The position numbers and the translations under genes are program-made. A model generated the notes under the pieces. That model had not been told where the DNA came from and did no database searches. It was given only the letters and a program-made list of their open reading frames with translations. From the NCBI GenBank assembly GCA_027491355.1, contig JAIXWI010000041.1:91627-132916 (forward strand): a stretch of 41,290 nt of DNA. Direction: 5' to 3'. This DNA is from Bacteroidota bacterium (GTDB taxonomy: Bacteria > Bacteroidota > Bacteroidia > UKL13-3). The number at the start of each line of letters is the position of its first letter. The first letter of the stretch is position 1. Shown one piece after another: positions 26,692 through 35,842 of this stretch.

Positions 26692-29148
26692 ATGGTCCTA
26701 TTTAATTTTAGAAGTATACAATTGGTCAGTTTCAGTAAATTGCTTGTGATGGCTTGTTTTGTTTTGTTTGTTTTTACAAAACTTGAGGCTCAAAGTTTAG
26801 CAATATTGTCTGCCAATCCTGCAAGCTTCAATGCCGATAAGCTATCGGAATATCAAATCAAACAATTGGGAGAAGAACTCCAAAATTCAGGAAGAAGCTG
26901 GGAGCAATTCAAAGCAGATCTCATTAAGAATAAAGTTGTAGAGTCAGAAATTGAAAAATTAGCCCAACGTTTGCAAAAGCAATCTTTTGTAACCAATGAT
27001 TCAAAAGCTGCTGTTGTTAACAGTGGTAGGTTATGGACCCAAGATTCACCCACAGAAAATACACCTTCAGCCTCTAATTCAGTATTTTACGGAGCAAGTT
27101 TGTTTAGAAATAAACAATACAATTTCCAACCAAATCTGAAAATTGCAACCCCCTTGAATTATGTTTTAGGTCCTGAAGATGAAATTGTCGTAGATTTAAG
27201 TGGGTATTCAGATGCTACTTACAGTGTGAAAATTTCACCAGACGGACAGGCAAGAATACCGATGTTTGGGTCTGTTTTTGTTGCAGGTTCAACCATAGAG
27301 CAAGCCACAAAGAAAATAAAATTACACCTATCAAAATACAATCCAAGTATTCAAAACGGACAAACTCAATTGTCTATCACCCTCGGAAACATTCGCAGTA
27401 TTAAAGTTGTATTGTTAGGAGAAGTAGTCAACCCAGGAACCTACACATTGCCTTCTTTGGCAACTGTTTTCAATGCGTTGTATACAGCCGGAGGCCCTAA
27501 TGATGCCGGAAGTTTTAGAGCCATTAAACTCATACGAAATGGCAAGCAAATAGCTGTAATGGATGTGTACGATTTTTTAACAACTGGTGCCACCAAAGGC
27601 AACCTCAGACTAGAAGACCAAGACATTGTAAAAGTAGAACCTTATATCAGTAGAATTCAATTAACAGGACAAGTTAAACATCCTGGCATATTTGAATTGA
27701 AAGCCACTGAAACCCTCAATGATCTCATTCATTATGCCGGAGGATTCACTCCAGATGCGTTCATAGAACAAATCCAAGTTAATAGAAACGATGGCAGCCA
27801 AAGGTCAATGGTAAATGTTAAACATTCAGAAATTCAGGTGTTTAAGCCTCAAAATGGGGATGAATTTTTAGTGGGTTCAGTTTTAAATAGGTTTAAAAAC
27901 AGGATTGAAGTATCCGGAGCGGTTTTTAGACCCGGTTATTTTGCATTGGAGTCTTGTACAACTGTAAAAGCTTTGCTCAACAATGCGGGTGGATTAAAAG
28001 AAGATGCATTGATGACAAGGGCAATTCTATACAGACTCAATCCAGACAACACACAAGAAATAGTTGCATTAAATATTGCAGCTATTTTATCGAATGAAGC
28101 ACCAGACTTTCAACTCAAAAGAGAAGACCATTTGATTGTTGCTTCTAAGCTTCAAATGAAAATGCCTGAGAAAATTGTTGTAACAGGTGAAGTGTTAAAT
28201 CCAGGTGAATTTGAATTTGGAACAGAAATGGTATTGGAAGATGTTTTGGTTTTAGCAGGTGGTCTTAAATTAGGGGCAGATACCAAAAGGATTCAAATTT
28301 CAAGAAGGGCAAAAGACGCCAATAAACAACTCAAAGATGGTAAATTGGCAGAGGTCAATACCATAGAAATTAACAACAACCTGGCTGATTTACGTAAGTT
28401 CAAGTTGGAACCATTTGATTTAATTCATGTGTTTAGTTCGGCAAATTACCAAGCTTTAAAGTCAGTTACTATTCAGGGAGAGGTTTTATACCCTGGAAGT
28501 TATGCATTGTTAAAAAACAACGAGACCATATCAGCATTCATTAAAAGAACAGGCGGGCTAACAGCCAATGCATTCCCAGAGGGAGCTGTTTTAATTAGAA
28601 CAAGGGCAGACAATGTGATTGATCAAATTAAATCTAAAAAATCGCTCATGTCGCTCTTTAAAATCAACAAGAAAGGAACAGACGACAGTTTATACCAAGA
28701 GCAAAATACCTTTAAAAACAAAGACCTCATAGGTTTAAATTTAAGTAAAATTTTGAGTGGTAAACAGGCCAATTCAGATTTGGTATTGTCAGAAAATGAT
28801 GTGTTGGTTGTGCCAAGTTTTAATCCTTTGGTAAATGTGAATGGGCAGGTTTTATATCCCAATCAACTCAAATTTAAGGCCCATAAAAGCTTTAAAAGTT
28901 ACATTGGGGAAGCTGGTGGATTTACAGCCAATGCCTTAAAAAGAAAAGCATACGTTGTATACCAAAATGGTACAGCGCAATCAACTAGGAATTTTTTGTT
29001 TTTCAAATGCTATCCAAAAATTCAACCTGGTTCAGAAATTATTGTGCCATCAAAGGTTGAGCGTAAAAGCTTGACAACAGTTGAAGCCATTTCTATAACA
29101 ACTTCTATGACTACATTGATGGTACTTATTTTAAATTTCATTAAATAA
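26692..29148 (+). CDS. polysaccharide export outer-membrane protein with six SLBB domains (Wza/OPX family)
   Basis: 818 residues. Signal peptide about 1-34 (...FTKLEAQ-SLAIL) with no lipobox Cys at the cleavage site, unlike E. coli Wza. The poly-export domain spans about 155-235 (YVLGPEDEIVVDLSGYSD, ISPDGQARIPMFGSVFVAG). Six SLBB domains follow, at about 237-275, 322-358, 404-440, 494-531, 591-628 and 714-750, each with G-x-V-x-x-P-G/N-x-(Y/F) and AGG or TGG. A C-terminal hydrophobic helix (about 795-815) could cross the outer membrane. It would form the outer-membrane export channel for the polysaccharide made by the genes downstream. The TAA shares a base with the next ATG (TAATG at 29146-29150). 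Confidence 0.92.
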   Translation: MVLFNFRSIQLVSFSKLLVMACFVLFVFTKLEAQSLAILSANPASFNADKLSEYQIKQLGEELQNSGRSWEQFKADLIKNKVVESEIEKLAQRLQKQSFVTNDSKAAVVNSGRLWTQDSPTENTPSASNSVFYGASLFRNKQYNFQPNLKIATPLNYVLGPEDEIVVDLSGYSDATYSVKISPDGQARIPMFGSVFVAGSTIEQATKKIKLHLSKYNPSIQNGQTQLSITLGNIRSIKVVLLGEVVNPGTYTLPSLATVFNALYTAGGPNDAGSFRAIKLIRNGKQIAVMDVYDFLTTGATKGNLRLEDQDIVKVEPYISRIQLTGQVKHPGIFELKATETLNDLIHYAGGFTPDAFIEQIQVNRNDGSQRSMVNVKHSEIQVFKPQNGDEFLVGSVLNRFKNRIEVSGAVFRPGYFALESCTTVKALLNNAGGLKEDALMTRAILYRLNPDNTQEIVALNIAAILSNEAPDFQLKREDHLIVASKLQMKMPEKIVVTGEVLNPGEFEFGTEMVLEDVLVLAGGLKLGADTKRIQISRRAKDANKQLKDGKLAEVNTIEINNNLADLRKFKLEPFDLIHVFSSANYQALKSVTIQGEVLYPGSYALLKNNETISAFIKRTGGLTANAFPEGAVLIRTRADNVIDQIKSKKSLMSLFKINKKGTDDSLYQEQNTFKNKDLIGLNLSKILSGKQANSDLVLSENDVLVVPSFNPLVNVNGQVLYPNQLKFKAHKSFKSYIGEAGGFTANALKRKAYVVYQNGTAQSTRNFLFFKCYPKIQPGSEIIVPSKVERKSLTTVEAISITTSMTTLMVLILNFIK

Positions 29149-30209
29149 TGCAAACGAATTCAAAAACAGATGCATTGATCAATTCTTGGTGGATTTTTTT
29201 AAAACAAAAAAGAAAACACCTGTATGCAGGACTCGGAGTTGGTCTGCTAATTGGTGTATTACTGGCATTGATTTTAAAGCCAAAATATGAGGCTAAATTG
29301 AGCTTCATTATCAATGATTCTAAAAACAATTCAGGGAATTATTTGAGTGCCATTACCTCGCAATTGGGTATTTTAGGTGTAAGTGCCATGAACGTTACCG
29401 ACGACCGTATTTTATTTTTGAGTAACTCAAAAAAGATATGTGGTCAGGCTTTGTTAGACAGTATGCCAGGTAAAAACCTAATTGCTGATGAGTTCATCGC
29501 ATACCATCAATTGAACAAGCTTTTTGATAAAACTCCTGAAATGAAAGGTTTCAATGGATTTCTGCATACTGATTTGGCCATGTTGAATTACCAAGAGAAT
29601 TTTGCAATCAATGCCATTTTAGAAATTATTACCAAACCAAATTTTTTACAAGTTGAGTCTGTTAAAAAGAAAGCAACCAGCTTCGTTGGTAATACTTCAT
29701 CTGGAATCATAGAGTTAACATTCAAGCACAAAGAAGAAACATTGGCTCAAGCATTTTTAACTGCAATGTATCAAGAATTGACCAAATTTTACTTTAAAGC
29801 CATGACCAATCAACAACAAGAATTGGTAGATTTAATTGAAAACAAAGTTGATTCGGTTGAGCAATTGATTTCAAATTTAGACAAAAACAAAGCCAGAGCC
29901 ATTGATGAGTCTATTGGTATGGTGAGGGTTTCAGGAAGAATTAATGAAACCAAATTGAGACGCTCAGGTGAAATCCTGAACACATTGTATGCGGAATTGT
30001 TGAAAAATAGGGAAGTAGCTAGGTTCAACCTTAACCAACAAAAACCAGTATTTGAATTGGTTGACTTTCCACAATTACCCCTCAAAAAACATGAGTATTC
30101 TATATTGCTATTGCCATTGATTTCTGCGCTTATTTTTTTAATGAGCATATTGATTGCATATACTTCTTGGTTTGTCTATAAATACAAATCGAATGCGCTC
30201 AACAGTTGA
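29148..30209 (+). CDS. Wzz-like polysaccharide co-polymerase (chain-length determinant)
   Basis: 353 residues. Transmembrane helix 1 is at about 24-43 (HLYAGLGVGLLIGVLLALIL), followed by the Wzz beta-alpha periplasmic start (KPKYEAKLSFIINDSKN), a long periplasmic region with coiled-coil helices (about 215-300), and transmembrane helix 2 at about 322-343 preceded by a Pro-containing segment (FPQLPLKKHEYS). There is no cytoplasmic BY-kinase domain and none is encoded nearby, so it is a PCP1- or PCP2-like protein without built-in tyrosine kinase. It would set chain length with the polymerase and contact the OPX channel. Coupled to the export gene (TAATG), with a 17-nt overlap into the polymerase gene. 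Confidence 0.87.
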   Translation: MQTNSKTDALINSWWIFLKQKRKHLYAGLGVGLLIGVLLALILKPKYEAKLSFIINDSKNNSGNYLSAITSQLGILGVSAMNVTDDRILFLSNSKKICGQALLDSMPGKNLIADEFIAYHQLNKLFDKTPEMKGFNGFLHTDLAMLNYQENFAINAILEIITKPNFLQVESVKKKATSFVGNTSSGIIELTFKHKEETLAQAFLTAMYQELTKFYFKAMTNQQQELVDLIENKVDSVEQLISNLDKNKARAIDESIGMVRVSGRINETKLRRSGEILNTLYAELLKNREVARFNLNQQKPVFELVDFPQLPLKKHEYSILLLPLISALIFLMSILIAYTSWFVYKYKSNALNS

Positions 30210-31443
30210 TTTTACATATCAATTGGAGCGAAGGCTCAATTTTATAATTGGTGTTGTATTGCTGCTCAATCTATTTCTCTTAACAGGTATATTTTCTATC
30301 TCATATTTTCCAATCTTAATAACCTGCTTTGCGGTTTCACTGTTTTATTTTATAAAAAGGTTTGAACGGGTTGTAGTAGTTGACTTGATCAACAATTGGA
30401 ATACAATTTTGTATATTTTTCTTTCCCTTTTTTTGATGCTTTTTCAGCTTTTAGTTGCTGATAACAAAGCTGTTTTTAAAATGAACGATTGCATACGAGT
30501 CATCATTTATGCCATTTATTTTTCGTGGACTACATTGCTTTATACTGATATAGCCAAATTCAAACCTTTCATTTTTAGATTTTCTTTGGTTTGCTTTGTG
30601 GTTTTATTAATTGAAGGAATCATTGAAATATCCAACCCATTGTTTTTTTCAATGTTGCTATCAGAAAATGTAAGCAAAACCATTTTAAGAGTTGGTGGCA
30701 CATTTGCGGATGCTAACGCCTTTTCAAATGCAGTTGTAATTTTAGGTTTTATTATACTAAAATTCATGCCCCAAATAGCTGAAAAAAAACAAATGGTATT
30801 GGCTGTTTTTGTTTTGACAGCGATGTTGTATTTGGTTGAATTGTCTGGATCAAGGCAAGGAATTTTGTTGCTGTTAGTTCTTTGTACTTATTTTATGCCT
30901 GGTTTTTTCAAGAAAATAGGATTGAAACGGATGCTCATTGTTGGCTCAATTTTACTCGTATTGTCTTTGCTTTTTTTACCATTTATTTATGATTATTTGT
31001 TAAACAATCCTGATTCTTCAATGGCTAGGATTTTGTTCGATGATGAAAATCCAAAATCAATCAACAGTGATTTGGAGAGAAGCAATGCAATGACTGCAGG
31101 ACTGAATTATATCAAAAATCACTTCTATTTGTATGGAACCGGTATGTTTTTGTTCGAAAATGAATGGGCCGTTCATGCAAAAGGCCCCATTTCATATCCA
31201 CATAACAGTTTTGTTTTCTTGTATTGTCAATATGGTATAGGCGCATTGCTGATTTTTTATTTCTTGTTGATTGCTGTAAAAAGAGCAATTACTCAACAAT
31301 TATGGCCTTTAATGCTCATGTTGGGTATACAATTGTTTTTGTTGTCAAATACTGTTTACTACCCAGTTCATTTTTTTACTTTATTTGTAATTGACTTTTG
31401 TTGGATTAGGCAATCCATGACCCTGAAAAAGTCTTATTTATAA
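30193..31443 (+). CDS. O-antigen polymerase/ligase-like membrane protein (Wzy-type)
   Basis: 416 residues from the ATG at 30193, overlapping the Wzz-like gene by 17 nt; the frame stays open 13 codons further upstream but lacks a better start. There are about 10-12 transmembrane helices. A large periplasmic loop (about residues 265-330) is followed by the PHNSFVFLYCQYGIG motif, typical of the Wzy_C/O-antigen ligase family, and GSRQGILLLL earlier (about residue 218). It is predicted to polymerise lipid-linked repeat units in the periplasm. Sequence alone cannot separate polymerase from ligase; the locus context (Wzz, Wzx, OPX and no other candidate) favours polymerase. Ends 4 nt before the flippase gene. 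Confidence 0.85.
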   Translation: MRSTVDFTYQLERRLNFIIGVVLLLNLFLLTGIFSISYFPILITCFAVSLFYFIKRFERVVVVDLINNWNTILYIFLSLFLMLFQLLVADNKAVFKMNDCIRVIIYAIYFSWTTLLYTDIAKFKPFIFRFSLVCFVVLLIEGIIEISNPLFFSMLLSENVSKTILRVGGTFADANAFSNAVVILGFIILKFMPQIAEKKQMVLAVFVLTAMLYLVELSGSRQGILLLLVLCTYFMPGFFKKIGLKRMLIVGSILLVLSLLFLPFIYDYLLNNPDSSMARILFDDENPKSINSDLERSNAMTAGLNYIKNHFYLYGTGMFLFENEWAVHAKGPISYPHNSFVFLYCQYGIGALLIFYFLLIAVKRAITQQLWPLMLMLGIQLFLLSNTVYYPVHFFTLFVIDFCWIRQSMTLKKSYL

Positions 31444-31447
31444 TTCA

Positions 31448-32779
31448 ATGAATCAGTCAACCAAAATTAGAAGTCTGAATTTGATGAAGAATATTTTTTA
31501 TTCATTTATTATCAAATTTGGCATTGCTGTTTTTGGTCTTTTATTGCTACCCTTAAATCTTCAATACCTGAATCAATCCGATTATGGTGTTTGGTTAACG
31601 GTTGCCTCAATTTCAAATTGGCTTTATGTTTTTGATATAGGATTGGGGAATGGCCTTCGTAACAGATTTACCTATTCTGTTACGCAAAACAATGATTTTT
31701 TAGCAAAGAAATATGTCAGTACAACCTATGCAATTATATTGATACTGGTTTGTTTTTTATTTTTAGTTTTTACAGTTTCAAGTAAATTTATCAATTGGAA
31801 TGTTGTTTTTAATTTAGATACAGACCCTGCAGTATTGAATTTTCTTGTAGTTATTACCTTTTTGAGTTTACTGCTGAGAATGTTTTTTTCTGTACTAACA
31901 ACCGTCTTGATTGCTTTTCACAAGGTAAGTATTGCCAATTTAATAGAGTTTATTGCATCTTTTCTTATTTTAATTACAACTTATTTTGTATTGAAATTTT
32001 CTCATCCTTCTATCCTTAAAGTAGGAATCATTCATTCGTTCATGCCAATAGTTGTTTTGTTGATAGCTAGTATTGTATTGTACAAAAGTACATTGTCAAA
32101 ATACCTTCCTTCTATTGGTGCAGTAGATTTTGGGCTCTCTAAATTTTTATTCAATAAAGGGATACAGTTTTTCATCATACAATTGTCTGCTTTATTAATG
32201 CTGGTTGTGAATCAAGTTTTAGTTGCACGTTTGTATGGACCTGCTGAGGTAACAGTTTATGCCATTGTTAGTAAATATTTTTCTATACCCTTGATAGGAT
32301 TTGGTATTGTAGTTATACCATTTTGGTCGAGTTTTGGTGAATCATACATAAAAGGCGATTTTGATTGGATTCGCAAAATGATCAAAAGGTTATTAAAGGT
32401 ATGGATGGTTGCTAGCTTTGGTATCATTTGCATGATCTTTTTGTTTCCAGTATTTCTGAAATTGTGGATCAATCAACCTATTCAGTATTCCAATGAATTG
32501 GTTTTGTATTTCGGTTTGTATGTTGTGTTAAATACTTGGACCGCAATTTTTAATCAATTAAACAATGCCTTAGATAAATTGCACATACAGCTGCTAGGAG
32601 CAGTATTTATTTTGCTCGTACAAATTCCACTCAGTTTGTTTTTTTATAAATATTTAAATATGGGCTCTGAGGGTGTTTTATTGTCGGCATGTATAGGCCA
32701 ATTACCTGGTGCAATTTTGAGTGCTATTCAGTATTACCTCGTCATCAACAACAAGGCAAAAGGTATTTGGAATAGCTAG
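31448..32779 (+). CDS. polysaccharide flippase (Wzx-like, MOP superfamily)
   Basis: 443 residues with about 12-14 predicted membrane helices. The N-terminus shows the family's opening (NIFYSFIIKFGIAVFGLLLLPLNLQYLNQSDYGVWLTV) and the GLGNGLRNRFT loop common in Wzx/RfbX-like transporters. It would flip undecaprenyl-diphosphate-linked repeat units from cytoplasm to periplasm for the polymerase encoded just upstream. ATG at 31448, a 4-nt gap from the polymerase gene. An 89-nt gap to the next gene is the only sizeable break in the plus-strand cluster; no clear promoter is seen there. Confidence 0.88.
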   Translation: MNQSTKIRSLNLMKNIFYSFIIKFGIAVFGLLLLPLNLQYLNQSDYGVWLTVASISNWLYVFDIGLGNGLRNRFTYSVTQNNDFLAKKYVSTTYAIILILVCFLFLVFTVSSKFINWNVVFNLDTDPAVLNFLVVITFLSLLLRMFFSVLTTVLIAFHKVSIANLIEFIASFLILITTYFVLKFSHPSILKVGIIHSFMPIVVLLIASIVLYKSTLSKYLPSIGAVDFGLSKFLFNKGIQFFIIQLSALLMLVVNQVLVARLYGPAEVTVYAIVSKYFSIPLIGFGIVVIPFWSSFGESYIKGDFDWIRKMIKRLLKVWMVASFGIICMIFLFPVFLKLWINQPIQYSNELVLYFGLYVVLNTWTAIFNQLNNALDKLHIQLLGAVFILLVQIPLSLFFYKYLNMGSEGVLLSACIGQLPGAILSAIQYYLVINNKAKGIWNS

Positions 32780-32868
32780 TTTTTTAATTTAAATTTCCTC
32801 GATATGTCTGAAGCTTATACCCAGTATTTCTGCTAAATTTACCATTCAAGTGCCATTCAGTAAATGTG

Positions 32869-33966
32869 ATGATTAAAGTTCTCTTTGTACAATCAACGCT
32901 AGAAAAAGGAGGTATAACCAACCACCTTAAATCCATATTGTATCATTTGGACAGAAGTAAATTTGAACCAGTAGTATTGTGTTTGTCTAAAGAAAAATCG
33001 AATTCAGATTGGCAAGCCATAGCCAGCTTAGGTGTTCAAATACACCAAATAAATACCAGTAGATGGGAGTCAACGGCTCATGTTATAAAAAAAATAAACA
33101 ATGAGTTACTGGTCATTCAGCCCCACTTAATTCAAACATTTACATTTAGACCAAGTTATTATATTGGTAAATATTTTTCAAACCAATTTAAAACCCTCGG
33201 CGTGCTTTCAAGTAACGTTATTGAGAATTATAAAGATACCTATGGTAAAATCATTGGAAAGTACATAGCAAATAAAGAATTGAAAGGACTTTCTATGATG
33301 CATCAAACCATTGCTGTAGCCAACTATTTGTTGCATGTTTTTCCAGCATTAAAGCTTAAGGCCATTCAAAACGGTGTGCCATTGGCAATTGAATCTCAGT
33401 TTGATTATTTGCAAAAAGCAAAGTTCAAACAAACACTGAACTGGAAGCCCAACGAAAATTATTTTGTAGTAATTGGTGCACTAAGAAAGTTAAAAAACGT
33501 AGGCTTTATCATTGATGCTTTTTTACAGTCTAATCAATCAGAGCAGTCGAATTTGGTAATTGTTGGTGCTGGCCCGCAACAATTGCATTTACAAAAAAAA
33601 TACCATTCTTATACTCGCATCTTATTTGTTGGCCAACAACAAAATGTACACAATTATTTGATGGCTGCAGATGCATTTGTTTCTGCTTCGCTTTCTGAGG
33701 GTATGCCTTTGTCTGTATTAGAAGCCATGACTTTTGAACTGCCATGTTTTTTGAGTCAAATTCCTGCACATCAAGAATTGCAATGTGAGGCAAACAATGC
33801 AAGTGGCATTCAGTTATTTGATTTAAAAGATCAGCAGCAACTGGTTCAATTGTTCAATCATTTCAGCCCTTTTCAGCACAGTTATACCTTTCAAACAGCT
33901 GTTCAAATGACTCAAGCCTATCAAAAAATTTACCAAGAAATTTACCTTAACAATGCAGCCCAATAA
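32869..33966 (+). CDS. GT4-family glycosyltransferase
   Basis: 365 residues with a GT-B fold. The N-terminal Rossmann domain starts VLFVQSTLEKGGITNHLKSI, containing the GG-x-(T/E) acceptor-side loop of GT4 enzymes. The C-terminal domain has the VIVGAGPQ strand, a FVGQQQNVHNYL segment, and the nucleotide-sugar-binding EX7E motif in SEGMPLSVLEAM. It transfers a sugar from an activated donor to the lipid-linked intermediate in the cytoplasm; donor and linkage cannot be told. The ATG at 32869 is preferred over the GTG directly before it. Overlaps the next glycosyltransferase gene by 14 nt. Confidence 0.88.
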   Translation: MIKVLFVQSTLEKGGITNHLKSILYHLDRSKFEPVVLCLSKEKSNSDWQAIASLGVQIHQINTSRWESTAHVIKKINNELLVIQPHLIQTFTFRPSYYIGKYFSNQFKTLGVLSSNVIENYKDTYGKIIGKYIANKELKGLSMMHQTIAVANYLLHVFPALKLKAIQNGVPLAIESQFDYLQKAKFKQTLNWKPNENYFVVIGALRKLKNVGFIIDAFLQSNQSEQSNLVIVGAGPQQLHLQKKYHSYTRILFVGQQQNVHNYLMAADAFVSASLSEGMPLSVLEAMTFELPCFLSQIPAHQELQCEANNASGIQLFDLKDQQQLVQLFNHFSPFQHSYTFQTAVQMTQAYQKIYQEIYLNNAAQ

Positions 33967-34786
33967 ACTAACAGCATCTTTGGTTTTGTTTCACAGTCCA
34001 CCCAAAGCTATTGCAAATATCATTGCTGCTTTTGTTGCTTTAACTTCTGACAAGCATTTGTATTTGATAGACCACTCATCAACAAATGAGTTACAATATT
34101 TAGCTGAACAGTTAATAGATGTCAGTTACCATTTTATGGGGTCTAACAATGGCTATGGTAGGGGGCACAATACTGCTATAGAATGGGCTATTGAGCAAAA
34201 CAGTACCTATCATTTGGTTTTAAATCCAGACATCCAATTTGAAGTTGATGCCCTTCAAAAATTAATGGCATACATGGAACACAACCCAGAAATAGGATTA
34301 CTGATGCCAAAGGTTTTGTATCCATCAGGAGCTTTGCAATACCTCTGCAAATTATTGCCAACACCATTCGATTTATTGGGTAGGAGGTTTTTACCAGGGC
34401 CTTTCAAATTGGCTTTCAAAAAACAAATGGATGCTTATGAATGTCGTCATCTTAGCTACTCAGAAACAATGGATGTGCCTAATTTATCAGGATGTTTCAT
34501 GTTTATGAGAACAGCAGCATTGACAAATGTAGGGGCTTTTGATCCACAATTTTTCATGTATTTAGAAGATACCGATTTGTGCAGGCGTATAGGGATGCAA
34601 TACCGAACAGTTTATTATCCAGAGGTGCAAATCATACATGCCTATGAAAAAGGTTCTTATAGATTCAATAAATTGCTCTTTTACCATTTACAGTCGGCAT
34701 TTAGGTATTTCAATAAATGGGGTTGGTTTTCTGACAAAGTACGTTCACAAAAAAATGCTGCTTTGAAAAACTTACCTCAACGCTAA
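33953..34786 (+). CDS. GT2-family glycosyltransferase (rhamnosyltransferase-like)
   Basis: 277 residues with a GT-A fold. LTASLVLFHS opens the nucleotide-binding strand, NNGYGRGHNTAIEWA is the typical WbbL/rhamnosyltransferase helix, and VLNPDIQFE carries the Asp-containing DXD-equivalent (NPD). LSGCFMFMRTAAL and FDPQFFMYLEDTDLCRRI follow, the latter holding the catalytic ED motif. These match the WbbL-like clade, so rhamnose transfer is plausible but unproven. Last plus-strand gene of the polysaccharide locus. Its 3' end overlaps the convergent acyltransferase gene by 15 nt. Confidence 0.9.
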   Translation: MQPNKLTASLVLFHSPPKAIANIIAAFVALTSDKHLYLIDHSSTNELQYLAEQLIDVSYHFMGSNNGYGRGHNTAIEWAIEQNSTYHLVLNPDIQFEVDALQKLMAYMEHNPEIGLLMPKVLYPSGALQYLCKLLPTPFDLLGRRFLPGPFKLAFKKQMDAYECRHLSYSETMDVPNLSGCFMFMRTAALTNVGAFDPQFFMYLEDTDLCRRIGMQYRTVYYPEVQIIHAYEKGSYRFNKLLFYHLQSAFRYFNKWGWFSDKVRSQKNAALKNLPQR

Positions 34787-35842
34787 AAACTTTTTTTCAA
34801 TTAGGTGCCAAGATAACATTGCAAACAAAAACACTATTAAAACTAAATTGCCTGCCACTAGTATAAAAGGATATTTCAAAAAATAACCCATTTGTACAGC
34901 TATTTGAATCATAGGAAAGTGAATTAAATAAATACCATAAGAGATATCTCCATATTTACCCCAATGGTTCAAGCGAGGAAAATGATAGGCGAACCCAATA
35001 ACTAAGATAGCAATACACAAAGGGAACAACAATTCAATTTCAAAACTGTATTCAAGGATGCAATCACAAAATGCAATTAAATAAATGTATTTAGGAGCAC
35101 CCAATAAATTCGATTTAAAGTCATAGAGGTACATACCTGCAGCGAAATAACTCAAATATGCTGGCAGCTGATGTTCAAGTAATTCAAATAATGCAGTATG
35201 TGTTGGTTTCAAAATATTCATAGTGTTTAGCACAATGAGGTACAATATGCTTGAACCATAAATCATCATGTAAAACAATGTTTTTTTATGGAAACGTTTG
35301 AGTAACAACACCAAAATAGGTAAGCAGAGGTAAAAGCCAATCTCTATTTTGATGGTCCATAAAGCCCCATTAACCGCACAAATGGTATTGTTAGCAAATA
35401 CTCCTGGTAAACAGGGTGCAATAAAGTTCAAGCAGCTCAAATTGGCTATTAAATATTTTAAAGTACCTGCTTGCATCCAAAAAGCTTGGTATGAGTAAGT
35501 GCTGATAAGACCCAAAAATAAAGGTGCAGCAATAACCAACATACCATAAGCAGGTAGCAATCGTTTGGCTCTGTTTAATAAATAAGATTTGAATGAATGT
35601 GCCCGCAAATAACTGCCATATATGAGATGACCACTGATAACAAAAAAACCAGCAACTGCCAGTTTTGAATCTATATAAACTTTATAAGGTTTTAGCCAAT
35701 CTAGTCCAGTAAGGTCTATGAGGTGAGCCAACACAACTATAAAAGCAAAGAAGAAACGCAAAAAATCGAAATTGTTTTTTGCAGTTCTATTCTTGTTTAC
35801 AGTATTCATACCAATATTTTTTAAAATGCTATGGCTTGTCAT
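34772..35842 (-). CDS. acyltransferase family 3 membrane protein (OafA-like)
   Basis: 356 residues with about 10 membrane helices. The N-terminus FDFLRFFFAFIVVLAHLIDL carries the R-x10-H motif (Arg29, His40) that marks acyltransferase-3 proteins, and the C-terminal part has YGDISYGIYLIHFPMI. It likely adds an acetyl or other acyl group to the sugar repeat unit built by the neighbouring enzymes. The ATG at 35842 overlaps the end of the WecA-like gene by 14 nt; an ATG at 35809 would give a protein 11 residues shorter that still keeps the motif. Last gene of the minus-strand run pepT, RidA-family, WecA-like, acyltransferase. Confidence 0.87.
   Translation of the reverse strand: MTSHSILKNIGMNTVNKNRTAKNNFDFLRFFFAFIVVLAHLIDLTGLDWLKPYKVYIDSKLAVAGFFVISGHLIYGSYLRAHSFKSYLLNRAKRLLPAYGMLVIAAPLFLGLISTYSYQAFWMQAGTLKYLIANLSCLNFIAPCLPGVFANNTICAVNGALWTIKIEIGFYLCLPILVLLLKRFHKKTLFYMMIYGSSILYLIVLNTMNILKPTHTALFELLEHQLPAYLSYFAAGMYLYDFKSNLLGAPKYIYLIAFCDCILEYSFEIELLFPLCIAILVIGFAYHFPRLNHWGKYGDISYGIYLIHFPMIQIAVQMGYFLKYPFILVAGNLVLIVFLFAMLSWHLIEKKFLALR

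Noticed and set aside
29810-30148. A 112-codon minus-strand frame inside the Wzz-like gene
   Set aside because: It lies fully antisense to a well-supported gene and shows no signal, domain or start context of its own.
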